Shown: positions 17,273-26,203 of the stretch, piece after piece
Numbering within the stretch: position 1 is the stretch's first letter
Layout: every line of letters starts with the position of its first letter
Source: a bacterium
Lineage (GTDB): Bacteria > Vulcanimicrobiota > Vulcanimicrobiia > Vulcanimicrobiales > Vulcanimicrobiaceae
NCBI GenBank assembly: GCA_021794205.1
Contig: JAJYRH010000001.1
Span: 124,001-188,000, forward strand
DNA: 64,000 nt
Direction of reading: 5' to 3'
The notes under the pieces: model-generated
What the model was told of the DNA's origin: nothing
Seen by the model: the letters and a program-made list of their open reading frames with translations, nothing else
Database searches by the model: none
Position numbers and translations under genes: made by a program

Positions 17273-17844
17273 CGTTCGATCTTTCCATCGAGTGCGGTGC
17301 GGAGCTTCCGCAATCCCGAACGGATGCGCGTCTTTACCGTGCCGAGCGGATCGCCGGTGCGCGCGGCGATTGCCTCGTGCGTGAGGCCACCGAAGAAACC
17401 GAGCTCGATTGCGTTCCGCTGTTCTGGTGGCAACGTTGCGAGCGCGCGCCGAATATGGCCGGCATCGAGCCGCGCGAATGCGAGTTCCTCGAGCCGCTCG
17501 TCTTCCGGGAGCGATGCGGGAAGCTCTTCGGTGCTGCGGAGGGAACGCGATCGCAGCGCATCGAGTGCACGATTACGCGCGACGCGAGCGAGCCAGCCGG
17601 GGAAATTCCCGCCGACAAATCGTTCCGGTGCGTTCCAAAGTTTCATGAATACTGCTTGCGTCACGTCTTCCGCCGCTTCGCGCTCCCCCAGGACTCGCAT
17701 CGCAATCGACCAGACGATACGATGATGTTCGTCGTAGAGCTGTTCGAAGGCAACTGCGTCCCGCGCTCGCACCCGTTCCATCAGGCGTTCGGCATCGTCG
17801 CTCACGTCGGCGATATTCGCGGCCTTGCGGAGCTCTACCCGCAT
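17269..17844 (-). CDS. ECF-type RNA polymerase sigma factor
   Basis: A 191-residue sigma-70 family protein of ECF size. Region 2 is FEQLYDEHHRIVWSIAMRVL through AEDVTQAVFMKLW. Region 4 is RRALATLPPEQRNAIELGFF followed by the helix-turn-helix HEAIAARTGDPLGTVKTRI. I start at ATG 17844, which gives the normal length; a longer frame upstream is basic and low-complexity. The stop overlaps the anti-sigma ATG (ATGA). It lies in an operon behind FecR-domain and cyclase-like proteins, so it probably answers an envelope signal and may autoregulate. Confidence 0.92.
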   Translation of the reverse strand: MRVELRKAANIADVSDDAERLMERVRARDAVAFEQLYDEHHRIVWSIAMRVLGEREAAEDVTQAVFMKLWNAPERFVGGNFPGWLARVARNRALDALRSRSLRSTEELPASLPEDERLEELAFARLDAGHIRRALATLPPEQRNAIELGFFGGLTHEAIAARTGDPLGTVKTRIRSGLRKLRTALDGKIER

Positions 17845-17890
17845 CCATTCAACGGGCGGCAGGGCCCGGTGGATTGGCGGGCCCTGCGGG

Positions 17891-18964
17891 TTAGGGCGGG
17901 AGCTGAATCGGCGGCCCCTGGTCGTCTTCGTAGGTGCCGGCGGCAAAGGGCGGATCGGGAAGGACCGGCTGCTCGTCGTCGAGTTGCGAGAACCGGACCA
18001 GTTCGGCGCGCAGCTGCGCCGGAGCGACGAAACGTTCCGAACGTGCCGGCGCATTCGATGCGATGCGTTCGTCGACGCTCGCCGTACCACTCGCGTTGTC
18101 GACCGGTTGGTAAACCGTCGCAGCTTCCTCCTCGCGCAGCACGGTTCGCGCGACGCTCGCACGCGTCGGCAATGTAATAGCGCCCTCGCTAGCGGCGCGG
18201 CGCGTCAGGCCGCGAATCACGTAGGCGGAGTGTAAGCGCTTGAGGCCGCGGAGCGGCAGCGAGCTCGCGGGGACGCCGACAAAGAGTTCGCGCACGACGT
18301 CGAAGGTCGCCTCGGAGGCGAGAATTCCGGCGTTGAGTTCCTCGGAGGCGCCCTCCAAACGCGCGGCGACCTGTGCCGGATTGCCGACGATTGCAAATTC
18401 GCGGCGTTGTTGATAACCGGTGTCGCCGGCAACGATCGTTCCCGAATTTACGCCGATCCCGACGTGCAGGATCTTCCGGCCCTGCGAGGCCCATTGTCCC
18501 TCCATCGCCTTCATCATGCGCGCTATATCGAGCGCGGCGCGTAACGCGCGTTCTTCCTGAAACTGCTCCTCCACAAGAACGCCGAAGACCGCCGTAACCG
18601 TCTCGCCGCGGAGGCTTTCGATGATTCCGCGATGGCGTTGCACCGCTTTGCCGACGACTGCGTAAAATTCGTTGAGGTAGGCGAGCGTCTCTTCGGCACT
18701 GAGCTCTTCGGCGACGAGGGCAAAGTTTCGGATGCGACAGGAAAGAATCGTCGCGTAGTATTGGCGGGCTTCGAAGAGCCTCGGGTCCTTCCGCGCGAGC
18801 AATTCATCGACGACGGGGGGCGGCACGTAGCGCGTGAAAAGCGCGCGGACGCGGCGATGTTCGTCGCGCTCGGCAAGGTAGCGACGAAGGATGGTCACCG
18901 CATAAAACGCGAGCCCCGCCGCAAGGAGCAGCGAGAGCGTCAGCAGCGCGATCAATCCATCCAT
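17891..18964 (-). CDS. Degenerate class III nucleotide cyclase-like protein
   Basis: A 357-residue protein with one N-terminal transmembrane helix (residues 4-25), a linker, and a class III adenylate/guanylate cyclase domain at about 70-245. Key residues are changed: the first metal Asp is Arg77 (LSCRIRNF), the second is Glu121 (RGETVTAVFG), the base-specifying Asp is Asn195 (VGN) and the transition-state Asn is Gln198. Arg202 in AARLEG is kept. Catalysis is therefore doubtful, and it may be a signalling or ligand-binding relic of a cyclase. The C-terminal 100 residues are low-complexity. It lies between FecR-domain genes and the ECF sigma factor in one operon. Confidence 0.82.
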   Translation of the reverse strand: MDGLIALLTLSLLLAAGLAFYAVTILRRYLAERDEHRRVRALFTRYVPPPVVDELLARKDPRLFEARQYYATILSCRIRNFALVAEELSAEETLAYLNEFYAVVGKAVQRHRGIIESLRGETVTAVFGVLVEEQFQEERALRAALDIARMMKAMEGQWASQGRKILHVGIGVNSGTIVAGDTGYQQRREFAIVGNPAQVAARLEGASEELNAGILASEATFDVVRELFVGVPASSLPLRGLKRLHSAYVIRGLTRRAASEGAITLPTRASVARTVLREEEAATVYQPVDNASGTASVDERIASNAPARSERFVAPAQLRAELVRFSQLDDEQPVLPDPPFAAGTYEDDQGPPIQLPP

Positions 18965-18979
18965 TGCGCTGGTCGTACG

Positions 18980-19705
18980 CTAGCGCGGCGGCAGCGGAAT
19001 CGGTACCGGCAGGCTCGGCGGGGCGGGCAGTTGCTGGGCGGCCTTCTGCAAGATCTCGTTTTTCAACTGATTCCAGTTGGCCGGAAGTCCGAAGTCCCCG
19101 GTGAAACGGTCGACCAACGCCTGCGTGAGTTTCCCTACCTCCACCTCCACCACTCCGTTGACGACGCGCGCGACGAGCCCTTGCCCCGCCGCTACGGTGA
19201 ACGTCTTCCCAGCCTTGGTGGTGACGAGCACGGGGAGGTGTGGATCGCCGAGTTCGTACACGTTGAGATGAATCGTTCCGCTGCGATCGACTTCTAGGTC
19301 GCCCTGCGTTCCACGAACGGCGATCTGCGAGGTTGGAGTGCTGAAGAGGTAATTTGCTTTCGCACCTTTTGGGTGGTGAACGGCGAACCGGATCCGGCCG
19401 TCCTTGACGATGAACTTCGCCGAGGTCGTTTCGGCTTGGTTGAAAAACGCGAGTTGCACGCGCGTCGAACTGCCGATAAGAATCTGCGTGCTATCGGGGA
19501 GCGTCACCGCACCGAGCGAACGGGCACCGGTAATTGCCTCGTCGCTATCGCGGAGATTGACCGAGGCGCGCTCTGCGAGCGGTACGGCACGCGCGCCGAC
19601 TCGCTGAAAAGCAACGCTCCCATGCCTGTTTTCTAGAAGTTTTCCCCCTTGCGCGCTCGCAACGAGAGGGAGAGCCAGCAGCATTGCGAGCGCGATAATT
19701 CTCAT
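18980..19705 (-). CDS. Secreted FecR-domain protein (second copy)
   Basis: A 241-residue exported protein with signal peptide MRIIALAMLLALPLVASA. The FecR domain covers about residues 40-170, with VTLPDSTQILIGSSTRVQL and the typical SQIAVRGTQGDLEV. The last 20 residues are proline-rich (LPAPPSLPVPIPLPPR). It is similar along its whole domain to the FecR protein encoded four bases upstream, so the pair arose by tandem duplication. FecR domains outside iron uptake usually sense or scaffold in the envelope. It probably feeds the downstream cyclase-like protein and sigma/anti-sigma pair. Confidence 0.82.
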   Translation of the reverse strand: MRIIALAMLLALPLVASAQGGKLLENRHGSVAFQRVGARAVPLAERASVNLRDSDEAITGARSLGAVTLPDSTQILIGSSTRVQLAFFNQAETTSAKFIVKDGRIRFAVHHPKGAKANYLFSTPTSQIAVRGTQGDLEVDRSGTIHLNVYELGDPHLPVLVTTKAGKTFTVAAGQGLVARVVNGVVEVEVGKLTQALVDRFTGDFGLPANWNQLKNEILQKAAQQLPAPPSLPVPIPLPPR

Positions 19706-19709
19706 TCCG

Positions 19710-20681
19710 CTACTTCTTCAAGCGGCGGCTAACGAAGCCGAGCGCGAGCAGGCCGGCGAATGCGAGCGCGGCTCTCACCGGTGGTTTTCCAGGCGGTGCG
19801 GCCGGTTGCGATCCGCATGGGGTCGGTACGGCGTTCGGCGCTCCCGGTATGCCGGGCGGCGGGGAAGGGCAATTGAGGCTGCCGATCGGGATGGTGACCG
19901 TCGGTGTCGGCGGCGCGGTCGGAGCGGGTGCTCCGCCTTTGGAGCCGGCGACTGCGGCGGTTGCCGCCGTTCCACCGACGACGACGGCGGTCGCCGTGGT
20001 CGCGGCCGCGCTTCCGGCGCCGGTACTACTGAGAATGCCCGGGACGCCCTTCGGCGTAGTGAACTCCGAGAAATTCGAAAGCGATTGGCGGCTAATACTG
20101 CCGACGGTAACGGTGGCTTGCGCGCCGGCGAAGGTGGCGACGAGCGATTGCCCCGCACCGAGGAAGACTTTTTTGCCGTTCTTGAAGGTTACTTCAACCG
20201 GTAGTTTCGGATTGCTGACCGAGTAAACGTTGACGATCAGTTTCGTCGGCGAAACCAAGAAATCACCGAAGGTGCCGCGGACGGCCATCTGTGCGCTCGG
20301 GGTCTGAAAGACGTAATCGGCGCGCGCGCCTTGCGGGTGCTCGATACGGAAGCGCACCTTCCCCTGGTAAACGAGGAATTTCGCATGCGCGATGCGCGAC
20401 TGCCGGAAGTACGAGAGCCGCACTCGGGTATCGGAGGCCATCTCGATGCGCGAGCTATCCGGCAACGTAATTCCAGCGAGCGAGTTCCCCGCGCCGGTGA
20501 GCGCGTAATCGTTGTCGGTGAGCGCGACCGCCGTTCGTTGCGGAAGGGCTTGCGGCTTCCCGGCTCCGCGTTGGTAGGAAACGCTACCGCGCAGGTTCTG
20601 CAGCTGGTTGATCGTCGCGCCCTCAACCGGTCCAACGGAGATTAGCGAGAGAGCGACCAGCAGGAGAGCGAGTCGTTTCAC
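19710..20681 (-). CDS. Secreted FecR-domain protein with C-terminal membrane anchor
   Basis: A 323-residue protein starting at GTG 20681, chosen because CGGAGGA lies 8-9 bases upstream and the signal peptide (KRLALLLVALSLISVG) begins there. The FecR domain spans about 30-170 (ITLPDSSRIEMASDTRVRL, AQMAVRGTFGDFLV). A Ser/Ala/Thr-rich and then Pro-rich linker follows. The protein ends with a hydrophobic helix and a basic tail (FAGLLALGFVSRRLKK), like C-terminal sorting or anchoring signals. It is the first gene of the operon leading to the ECF sigma factor, and a paralogue of the next gene. Confidence 0.83.
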   Translation of the reverse strand: MKRLALLLVALSLISVGPVEGATINQLQNLRGSVSYQRGAGKPQALPQRTAVALTDNDYALTGAGNSLAGITLPDSSRIEMASDTRVRLSYFRQSRIAHAKFLVYQGKVRFRIEHPQGARADYVFQTPSAQMAVRGTFGDFLVSPTKLIVNVYSVSNPKLPVEVTFKNGKKVFLGAGQSLVATFAGAQATVTVGSISRQSLSNFSEFTTPKGVPGILSSTGAGSAAATTATAVVVGGTAATAAVAGSKGGAPAPTAPPTPTVTIPIGSLNCPSPPPGIPGAPNAVPTPCGSQPAAPPGKPPVRAALAFAGLLALGFVSRRLKK

Positions 20682-20801
20682 GGGCGGGTCCTCCGAAACG
20701 TAAAGATGAGGGGGTTCACCTTCCGCCCGGATACGTGCGGGCACCTGCTCGGCCGCTCGCTTTTGAAAGGAAAGCCTTCCATTGGCGATAACCGCCGGGC
20801 C

Positions 20802-22769
20802 ATGCTCCGCCTATTCGGAACCATCGCCCTCGCACTGCTCGCCACGGGAAGCGCGCTCGGGCAGACGCCGCTGCTCTTACCGCGCCCACAAAGCATCGCG
20901 ACGGTGCCCTGCCGCTCCGAGGCGGCGCCGGCGAGCGTTGCGGCCTCGGCCGATCCGGGCGGCGTCGATATTCTCGATCGTCGGCTCAAACATCTCGGGC
21001 TCGCACCGCTTCGGGGCGCCAAACACCCCGCCATTCGTTTCAGCAACGCGCCGATGCCCGCGCAGGCCTATCGTCTCACGGTTCGCGACGGACGAGCGTG
21101 GGTCGTTTCGGGGGATTCCGCGGGCGCATTTTACGCCATGACGACGCTCGCGCAATTGATTCGCGCGCGAGCGGGACGAGCGATCGCCCCGTGCGTTCGC
21201 GTCGTCGATGCGCCGGCGTTGCGGTGGCGCATTCTCTCCGACGACGTTTCGCGCGGGCCGCTGCCGACGATGCGCTATTTTCGCCGCCGCATTCGCACGA
21301 TCGCGGCGTTCAAGATGAACGGCTACTCGCCGTATATGGAAAATACGTTCGTGAGCCCGACCGATCCGCTTCCCGCTCCGCTCGACGGCATTACCCCGCG
21401 GCAGCTGGGCGAACTCGCCCGTTACGCGGCGCGTTTTCACGTCGCGCTGATTCCCGAACAGCAAACCTTCGCGCACATGCATAACACGCTGAAGTACGAA
21501 CGTTACGCGGCGATGGCGGAATTACCACACGGGTTCTTGCTCTCGCCGGCGAACCCGGCGGGGCTCGCGTACGCCGAGCGGCTGGTGCGCCAGGAGCTCG
21601 CCGTGGTGCCGCATCCGCCGTTCTTTCATATCGGCTCCGACGAGACGGCGATGCTCGGCGACGGGCAGAGCGCGGCGATGGTGAAGAGACTTGGGAAGGC
21701 GCGCGTCTATGCCGATCACGTCGACGCGCTCGCAGCGGTCATCGCGCCCTCGGGTGCGCGCACGATGCTGTGGGACGACGGCGTGGAGGCCGATCCGGCG
21801 ATCGCACCGTTGTTGCCCAAGAACGTCGTGTTGATCGACTGGCATTATGGAAACGACCGATCGTTTACGAAGTATATCGATCTCGTCGCCAAAGACGGCT
21901 TCCAGCAAATGGTCGCGCCGGGAGCGAATAATTGGAGCGAGATCTTTCCCGATCTCGACACGGCGATTCCGAACGAACGACGCTTTATCGATGAAGGAAA
22001 AGCCGCGCACGTCCTCGGCCTCTTCCAAACCGTCTGGCACGACGACGGCGAGACGCTCTACGCGACCACCTGGTACCCGGTACTCTACGCCGCCGCCGAC
22101 GCATGGGATAGCCGCGATCTCTCGCCGCGCGCCTTCGCACGGGCGTTCCCGGAGACGTTCTTCGGCGTCGACGATCCACGCTACGCGAGCGATGTCGCCG
22201 CGCTCGCCGACGCGGTACACCGTTTGGATGCCGCGCCGCACGAATGGACGGACCGATTGTTTTGGAGCGACCCGTTCGAGGCGACGAACGAAGCGCGCAT
22301 GAAGGGCGTCGATCTCGCGGCGGTACGCATCGAAGCCGAGCGCGTCGAGCAGCATCTGCTCGATCGCGTCCCGCCCGCACATCGCGGCGCGGCGTTCGCG
22401 GAATTCGTTGCGGCGCGTCGCATCGACGTTCTCGCGCGCGCCTATCAAATAGAGCGCGAGGTCCGGTATTACTATGACGATGCGCGGGCGCATATCGGCG
22501 AAAAAAACGGACCGTCGTTTCGCGATCTATTATGGTGCAAATATTGGTTCTGGGAACTTCGCGATTGGTACGAAGGGCTCGCGCCGCTCTACGCGCGCGC
22601 CTGGAAGAACGAGAGCCGTCCGGGTCACCTCGCCTCGAATCTCGAGCGTTATCATCTCGCCGCGCAGCGTGCGATTCGGCGAGCCGATCTCATCCAACGA
22701 GCCACCTATAACGACTTTATCGCTCGTGGAACGTTGCCTCCGCTCGACCGGGTGCTGCACCTGCCGTGA
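20802..22769 (+). CDS. Glycoside hydrolase family 20 (beta-N-acetylhexosaminidase)
   Basis: A 655-residue exported enzyme. The signal peptide begins at ATG 20802 (MLRLFGTIALALLATGSALG); an upstream ATG at 20706 gives a non-protein-like extension. The N-terminal GH20b-like domain is followed by a TIM barrel. The motif HIGSDE at residues 276-281 holds the Asp-Glu catalytic pair of GH20, which uses the substrate acetamido group. It would release terminal GlcNAc or GalNAc from glycans, chitin or peptidoglycan pieces. A transporter gene overlaps its stop by four bases, suggesting uptake of the products. An amino-sugar kinase and NanE lie in the same block. Confidence 0.9.
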   Translation: MLRLFGTIALALLATGSALGQTPLLLPRPQSIATVPCRSEAAPASVAASADPGGVDILDRRLKHLGLAPLRGAKHPAIRFSNAPMPAQAYRLTVRDGRAWVVSGDSAGAFYAMTTLAQLIRARAGRAIAPCVRVVDAPALRWRILSDDVSRGPLPTMRYFRRRIRTIAAFKMNGYSPYMENTFVSPTDPLPAPLDGITPRQLGELARYAARFHVALIPEQQTFAHMHNTLKYERYAAMAELPHGFLLSPANPAGLAYAERLVRQELAVVPHPPFFHIGSDETAMLGDGQSAAMVKRLGKARVYADHVDALAAVIAPSGARTMLWDDGVEADPAIAPLLPKNVVLIDWHYGNDRSFTKYIDLVAKDGFQQMVAPGANNWSEIFPDLDTAIPNERRFIDEGKAAHVLGLFQTVWHDDGETLYATTWYPVLYAAADAWDSRDLSPRAFARAFPETFFGVDDPRYASDVAALADAVHRLDAAPHEWTDRLFWSDPFEATNEARMKGVDLAAVRIEAERVEQHLLDRVPPAHRGAAFAEFVAARRIDVLARAYQIEREVRYYYDDARAHIGEKNGPSFRDLLWCKYWFWELRDWYEGLAPLYARAWKNESRPGHLASNLERYHLAAQRAIRRADLIQRATYNDFIARGTLPPLDRVLHLP

Positions 22770-24787
22770 GTGCGTTGCTGATGCTCGCCGTCTTCGCGCT
22801 CTGTGCGGTGTTGATGGTGCGCCGCATCCTTCCCGCGCTGCTGGCGATTCCGGTGATGGCGATCGCACTCTGCTTGGTGGCGGGCGTTCCGATTCCGCGT
22901 TTGAGCGCGGTGTTCTCCGGCGGCGTGACGGCGCTCGCTCCGGCGTACGCCGCCGTCATCTTCGGCGCTCTGCTCGGACGCGTGACCATCGATACCGGCA
23001 TCGCGCGCGCGATCGTCAACGTTGCCGCGGAGTACGGAGGCGAGAACCCGCTGCTCTTCGCGCTGGCGCTCTGCGCGGTAACCGCAGTGCTCTTCGTCTC
23101 GCTCTCCGGGCTCGGCGCGATCGTCATGGTCGGATCGATCGTGCTACCGACGATGCTCGCCGTCGGCGTCCCGCGGCGGCTCACGGGGCCGTTGTTCCTC
23201 ATGGCGTTCGCGCTCGGATTTACGTTCAACATTGCGAACTGGACGTTCTACACCACGTTTTTCGGAGTCTCCGAAGGCCGCTTGCTGCCCTTCGCGCTCG
23301 CACTCGCCGCGATCGATGCCGTCGCCCTGGTTGCGTTTGCCATCGTGGGATTCGCGCGCGATCGCGACTATGCAACGTGGCGCGAACAACGTCGCGATGA
23401 CGACGCGGAGATCGTCGATGTAGAGGGCGGCAGCGCGCGGCGGGTCCCCCCTATTGCAATGCTCGTTCCGCTCTTGCCGATGCCGCTCTATTTTTTCTTT
23501 CACCTCGATGCGGTCGCCGCGTTCTCCATTGCGGCCGTTCTCGGTGCGGCGATCGTTCGCCCGCGCGCGATCGTACAGACCATCGTCGGCGCGGCGATTC
23601 GCGGAATCGAAGATGTCGCACCCGCAGTGTTGCTCTTTATGGGAATCGGCATGTTGCTCGTCGCGGTAAAAGAGCCCGCGATGCATGCGGCGCTCGCGCC
23701 CATAGCCGGCGCTTGGATCGCCAAACCGACGGCGTTCGTGCTAGTCTTCGGGTTGCTCAGCCCGCTGGTGCTCTACCGTGGGCCGCTCAATCCCTTCGGC
23801 GTCGGCATCGCCTTTTTCGCAGCGTTGCTCGGCGCGCATGCGATCGCGCCGGTGTTGCTCGTCGCCGGCGTCATGGCGTTGGTGGCGGTGCAAAACGTCT
23901 GCGACCCCACGAACACCGCGAACGTCTGGGTCGCGAACCAGACCGGCGATCGCGCCGAACGCATGATGCTCGCAACCCTACCGTATCAGTACGTCGTCGC
24001 CGTGCTCGCGGCGTTACTCGTGGTGAGCCTCCACGTCGCGGGCGCCGCAACCTTACCAAACGCTCCGTTTCCGCCCGGGCTTCTCGCGCCGGCGAGCGCC
24101 GCTCACCACGTCGTCGTCGACGACGACGGAACCGGGTTCGGTCGCGTCGCTGCGGCAAGCGTGGCTGGAGCGCTCGCGCGGGCCGGCTTTCAGGTGGAGC
24201 GTCGGCACGCCTTTCCGGAACGTCGCGACTGCTCGGCGAAGCCGTATGCGGCGTACGTTTACGTACGCCGGAAACGTTTCACACTGCTCGAAGGCGTGAA
24301 TCTCGATATCGGTCTGCGGCTCGAAGATTGCGGTGGGTGGGTCGTGCGCGAGTGGCACGATCACGCCGTCGTGCCGCATCCGGGCGCGGCGCTCGTTCGG
24401 CGTTTGGCGTTGCAGGGGGCGCGCCGTTTGCTTGCGTGGCGGGGGCGCCATCCGATTCGCGCGCACGTGCTCTTCGCGCACGGGCTCTCGTTGCCGGCAA
24501 ACCTTCGCCCGACGTATTATTTCGCGCTCTTCAAGACCGTCGACGGGTACATGCGCGTCTACGTTCGCGCGGGCGGCCCGGCGTGGGCCGCGGGAATGCG
24601 CACCGGCGAGATCGTCGATAAGATCGACGGACGCTGGTGGTGGGATTACGGCACCTTCCAATCCGAGGCGCGATCGTACGACGGACGCCCGCATTCGTTT
24701 CAGGTCCGCGTTGGGAAAACCACGCAGCAGATTCAACTCGGTGCGCCGGTACTGCCGAAAGAGGTAGAGGCGCAATTGCGCGAATAG
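22766..24787 (+). CDS. Ion-transporter-family permease fused to a PDZ-like domain
   Basis: A 673-residue protein with two parts. Residues 1 to about 430 have around twelve membrane helices and resemble GntP/citrate-type secondary carriers (LGRVTIDTGIARAIVNVAA, SLSGLGAIVMVGSIVLP, QNVCDPTNTANVWVANQTGD). Residues about 445-590 are a soluble alpha/beta region. Residues about 590-665 look like a PDZ domain (GGPAWAAGMRTGEIVDKIDG). Such a fusion is unusual and might tether a periplasmic partner. It starts with GTG overlapping the hexosaminidase stop, so the two are coupled. The substrate is unknown; sugar acids or amino sugars would fit the context. Confidence 0.78.
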   Translation: MSALLMLAVFALCAVLMVRRILPALLAIPVMAIALCLVAGVPIPRLSAVFSGGVTALAPAYAAVIFGALLGRVTIDTGIARAIVNVAAEYGGENPLLFALALCAVTAVLFVSLSGLGAIVMVGSIVLPTMLAVGVPRRLTGPLFLMAFALGFTFNIANWTFYTTFFGVSEGRLLPFALALAAIDAVALVAFAIVGFARDRDYATWREQRRDDDAEIVDVEGGSARRVPPIAMLVPLLPMPLYFFFHLDAVAAFSIAAVLGAAIVRPRAIVQTIVGAAIRGIEDVAPAVLLFMGIGMLLVAVKEPAMHAALAPIAGAWIAKPTAFVLVFGLLSPLVLYRGPLNPFGVGIAFFAALLGAHAIAPVLLVAGVMALVAVQNVCDPTNTANVWVANQTGDRAERMMLATLPYQYVVAVLAALLVVSLHVAGAATLPNAPFPPGLLAPASAAHHVVVDDDGTGFGRVAAASVAGALARAGFQVERRHAFPERRDCSAKPYAAYVYVRRKRFTLLEGVNLDIGLRLEDCGGWVVREWHDHAVVPHPGAALVRRLALQGARRLLAWRGRHPIRAHVLFAHGLSLPANLRPTYYFALFKTVDGYMRVYVRAGGPAWAAGMRTGEIVDKIDGRWWWDYGTFQSEARSYDGRPHSFQVRVGKTTQQIQLGAPVLPKEVEAQLRE

Positions 24788-24794
24788 CCCCACG

Positions 24795-26198
24795 ATGATC
24801 GAGAACGACGAGGAGCTGCTCTCGCACGTACGGAGATCGCACGAACGCTATCTCGACGAATTAAAAGCGTTGATTGCGATTCCATCGGTCTCAGCAAATC
24901 CCCAGCATCGTGGCGATATGCAGCGTTGCGCGACGCTCCTCGTGGAGCGCATGCGCGAGATCGGTTTCGAAGCGGAATTGCTCGCGACCGACGGCGCGCC
25001 GTTTGCCTACGGTCGGTACGGGCACGATCCCGCAAAGCCGACCGTCCTCATTTACGGCCATTACGACGTGCAGCCGCCCGAGCCGTTCGATCTCTGGCTC
25101 TCGCCGCCGTTCGAAGGAACGGTGCGCGACGGAAATATCTACGGTCGTGGGGCGGTCGACGACAAAGGGCAGGTGCTCATGCATCTCGCCGCGCTCGAAG
25201 CGCACGTGCGCGTGCGCGGCGACCTGCCGATTAACGTCATCGTTTTAGTCGAGGGCGAAGAAGAGGTCGGTTCGCCGAACTTCGAAAGCGCGCTGGCCCG
25301 CTACCGCGATCTCTTCCAAGCCGACCTTGCGGTGATCTCCGATACGGCGGTCTACGACGAAGATACCCCCGCGCTCACCACTTCGGTTCGCGGCCTCGTG
25401 CATTGGGACGTGCGCGTTACCGGACCGAGCGAAGATCTGCATTCGGGGTATTTTGGCGGTCTCGTACGCAACCCGATCGAGGCGTTAGCGATGTCGATCG
25501 CCTCGCTGAAAGACGAACGCGCTCGCGTGGTCGTGCCGGGCTTTTACGACGGTGCGCCCGAACTCGACGCGGCGATCGAGACGCAGGTGCGCGGCCTCGC
25601 CTACGACGAGAACGCGTCGGCTGCCGAGCTCGGCGTTCCCCAACTATGGGGAGAGCGCGGCGTTCATCCGCTCGCGCGGATGTGGTACCGCCCGACGCTG
25701 GAATGCAACGGCATCTGGGGCGGCTATCAGGGCCCGGGGCATAAGACGGTGATTCCGTCGTTCGCCTGCGCGAAGCTCTCCGCGCGGCTCGTCGGCGCGC
25801 AGGATCCGCTCGCGGTGCGCGATGCGGTGAAAAATTTTCTGCTCGCGCACGCGCCAGCCGGAGTGCGCGTGCACGTCGAAGATGAAGGCACCGCGCGCGC
25901 CGTGCTGGTCGGGCGCGATCACCCCGCCGTCGCCGCTGCAGCCTCGGCGATGGAGCGCGGCTTCGGTAAGGCGCCGGTCTTTATCGGCACCGGCGGCTCG
26001 ATTACGCCGGTCGGAAGTTTCGATCGCATGTTCGGGTTGCCGCAAGTGATGATCGGGGTCGGCCTTCCCGACGATCGCATCCACGCGCCGAACGAAAAAT
26101 TCTCGTTGAAGCAATTTTTCGGCGGCATCGAAACGATGGCGATGCTCTACGACGAACTCGCGAAGAGCCTTCCGGCGCGAGAACGATCGGCACGTTAA
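24795..26198 (+). CDS. M20 family metallopeptidase (dipeptidase)
   Basis: A 467-residue zinc peptidase of the M20 (CNDP-like) family that cleaves dipeptides or N-acyl amino acids in the cytosol. Visible metal and catalytic sites are YGHYDVQPP (His89, Asp91), GRGAVDDKGQ (Asp122), VEGEEEVGS (Glu155 and Glu156) and HAPNEKF near the end. The dimerisation lid carries GPSEDLHSGYFGG. Length is typical. It begins seven bases after the transporter stop and is followed five bases later by the hydantoinase-like gene. The context suggests breakdown of peptides imported with amino sugars. Confidence 0.93.
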   Translation: MIENDEELLSHVRRSHERYLDELKALIAIPSVSANPQHRGDMQRCATLLVERMREIGFEAELLATDGAPFAYGRYGHDPAKPTVLIYGHYDVQPPEPFDLWLSPPFEGTVRDGNIYGRGAVDDKGQVLMHLAALEAHVRVRGDLPINVIVLVEGEEEVGSPNFESALARYRDLFQADLAVISDTAVYDEDTPALTTSVRGLVHWDVRVTGPSEDLHSGYFGGLVRNPIEALAMSIASLKDERARVVVPGFYDGAPELDAAIETQVRGLAYDENASAAELGVPQLWGERGVHPLARMWYRPTLECNGIWGGYQGPGHKTVIPSFACAKLSARLVGAQDPLAVRDAVKNFLLAHAPAGVRVHVEDEGTARAVLVGRDHPAVAAAASAMERGFGKAPVFIGTGGSITPVGSFDRMFGLPQVMIGVGLPDDRIHAPNEKFSLKQFFGGIETMAMLYDELAKSLPARERSAR

Positions 26199-26203
26199 CC
26201 CCG

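Noticed and set aside
18217-18597. Active adenylate cyclase call
   Set aside because: Both metal-binding aspartates and the base-specifying residue are replaced, so I describe it as cyclase-like rather than a working cyclase.
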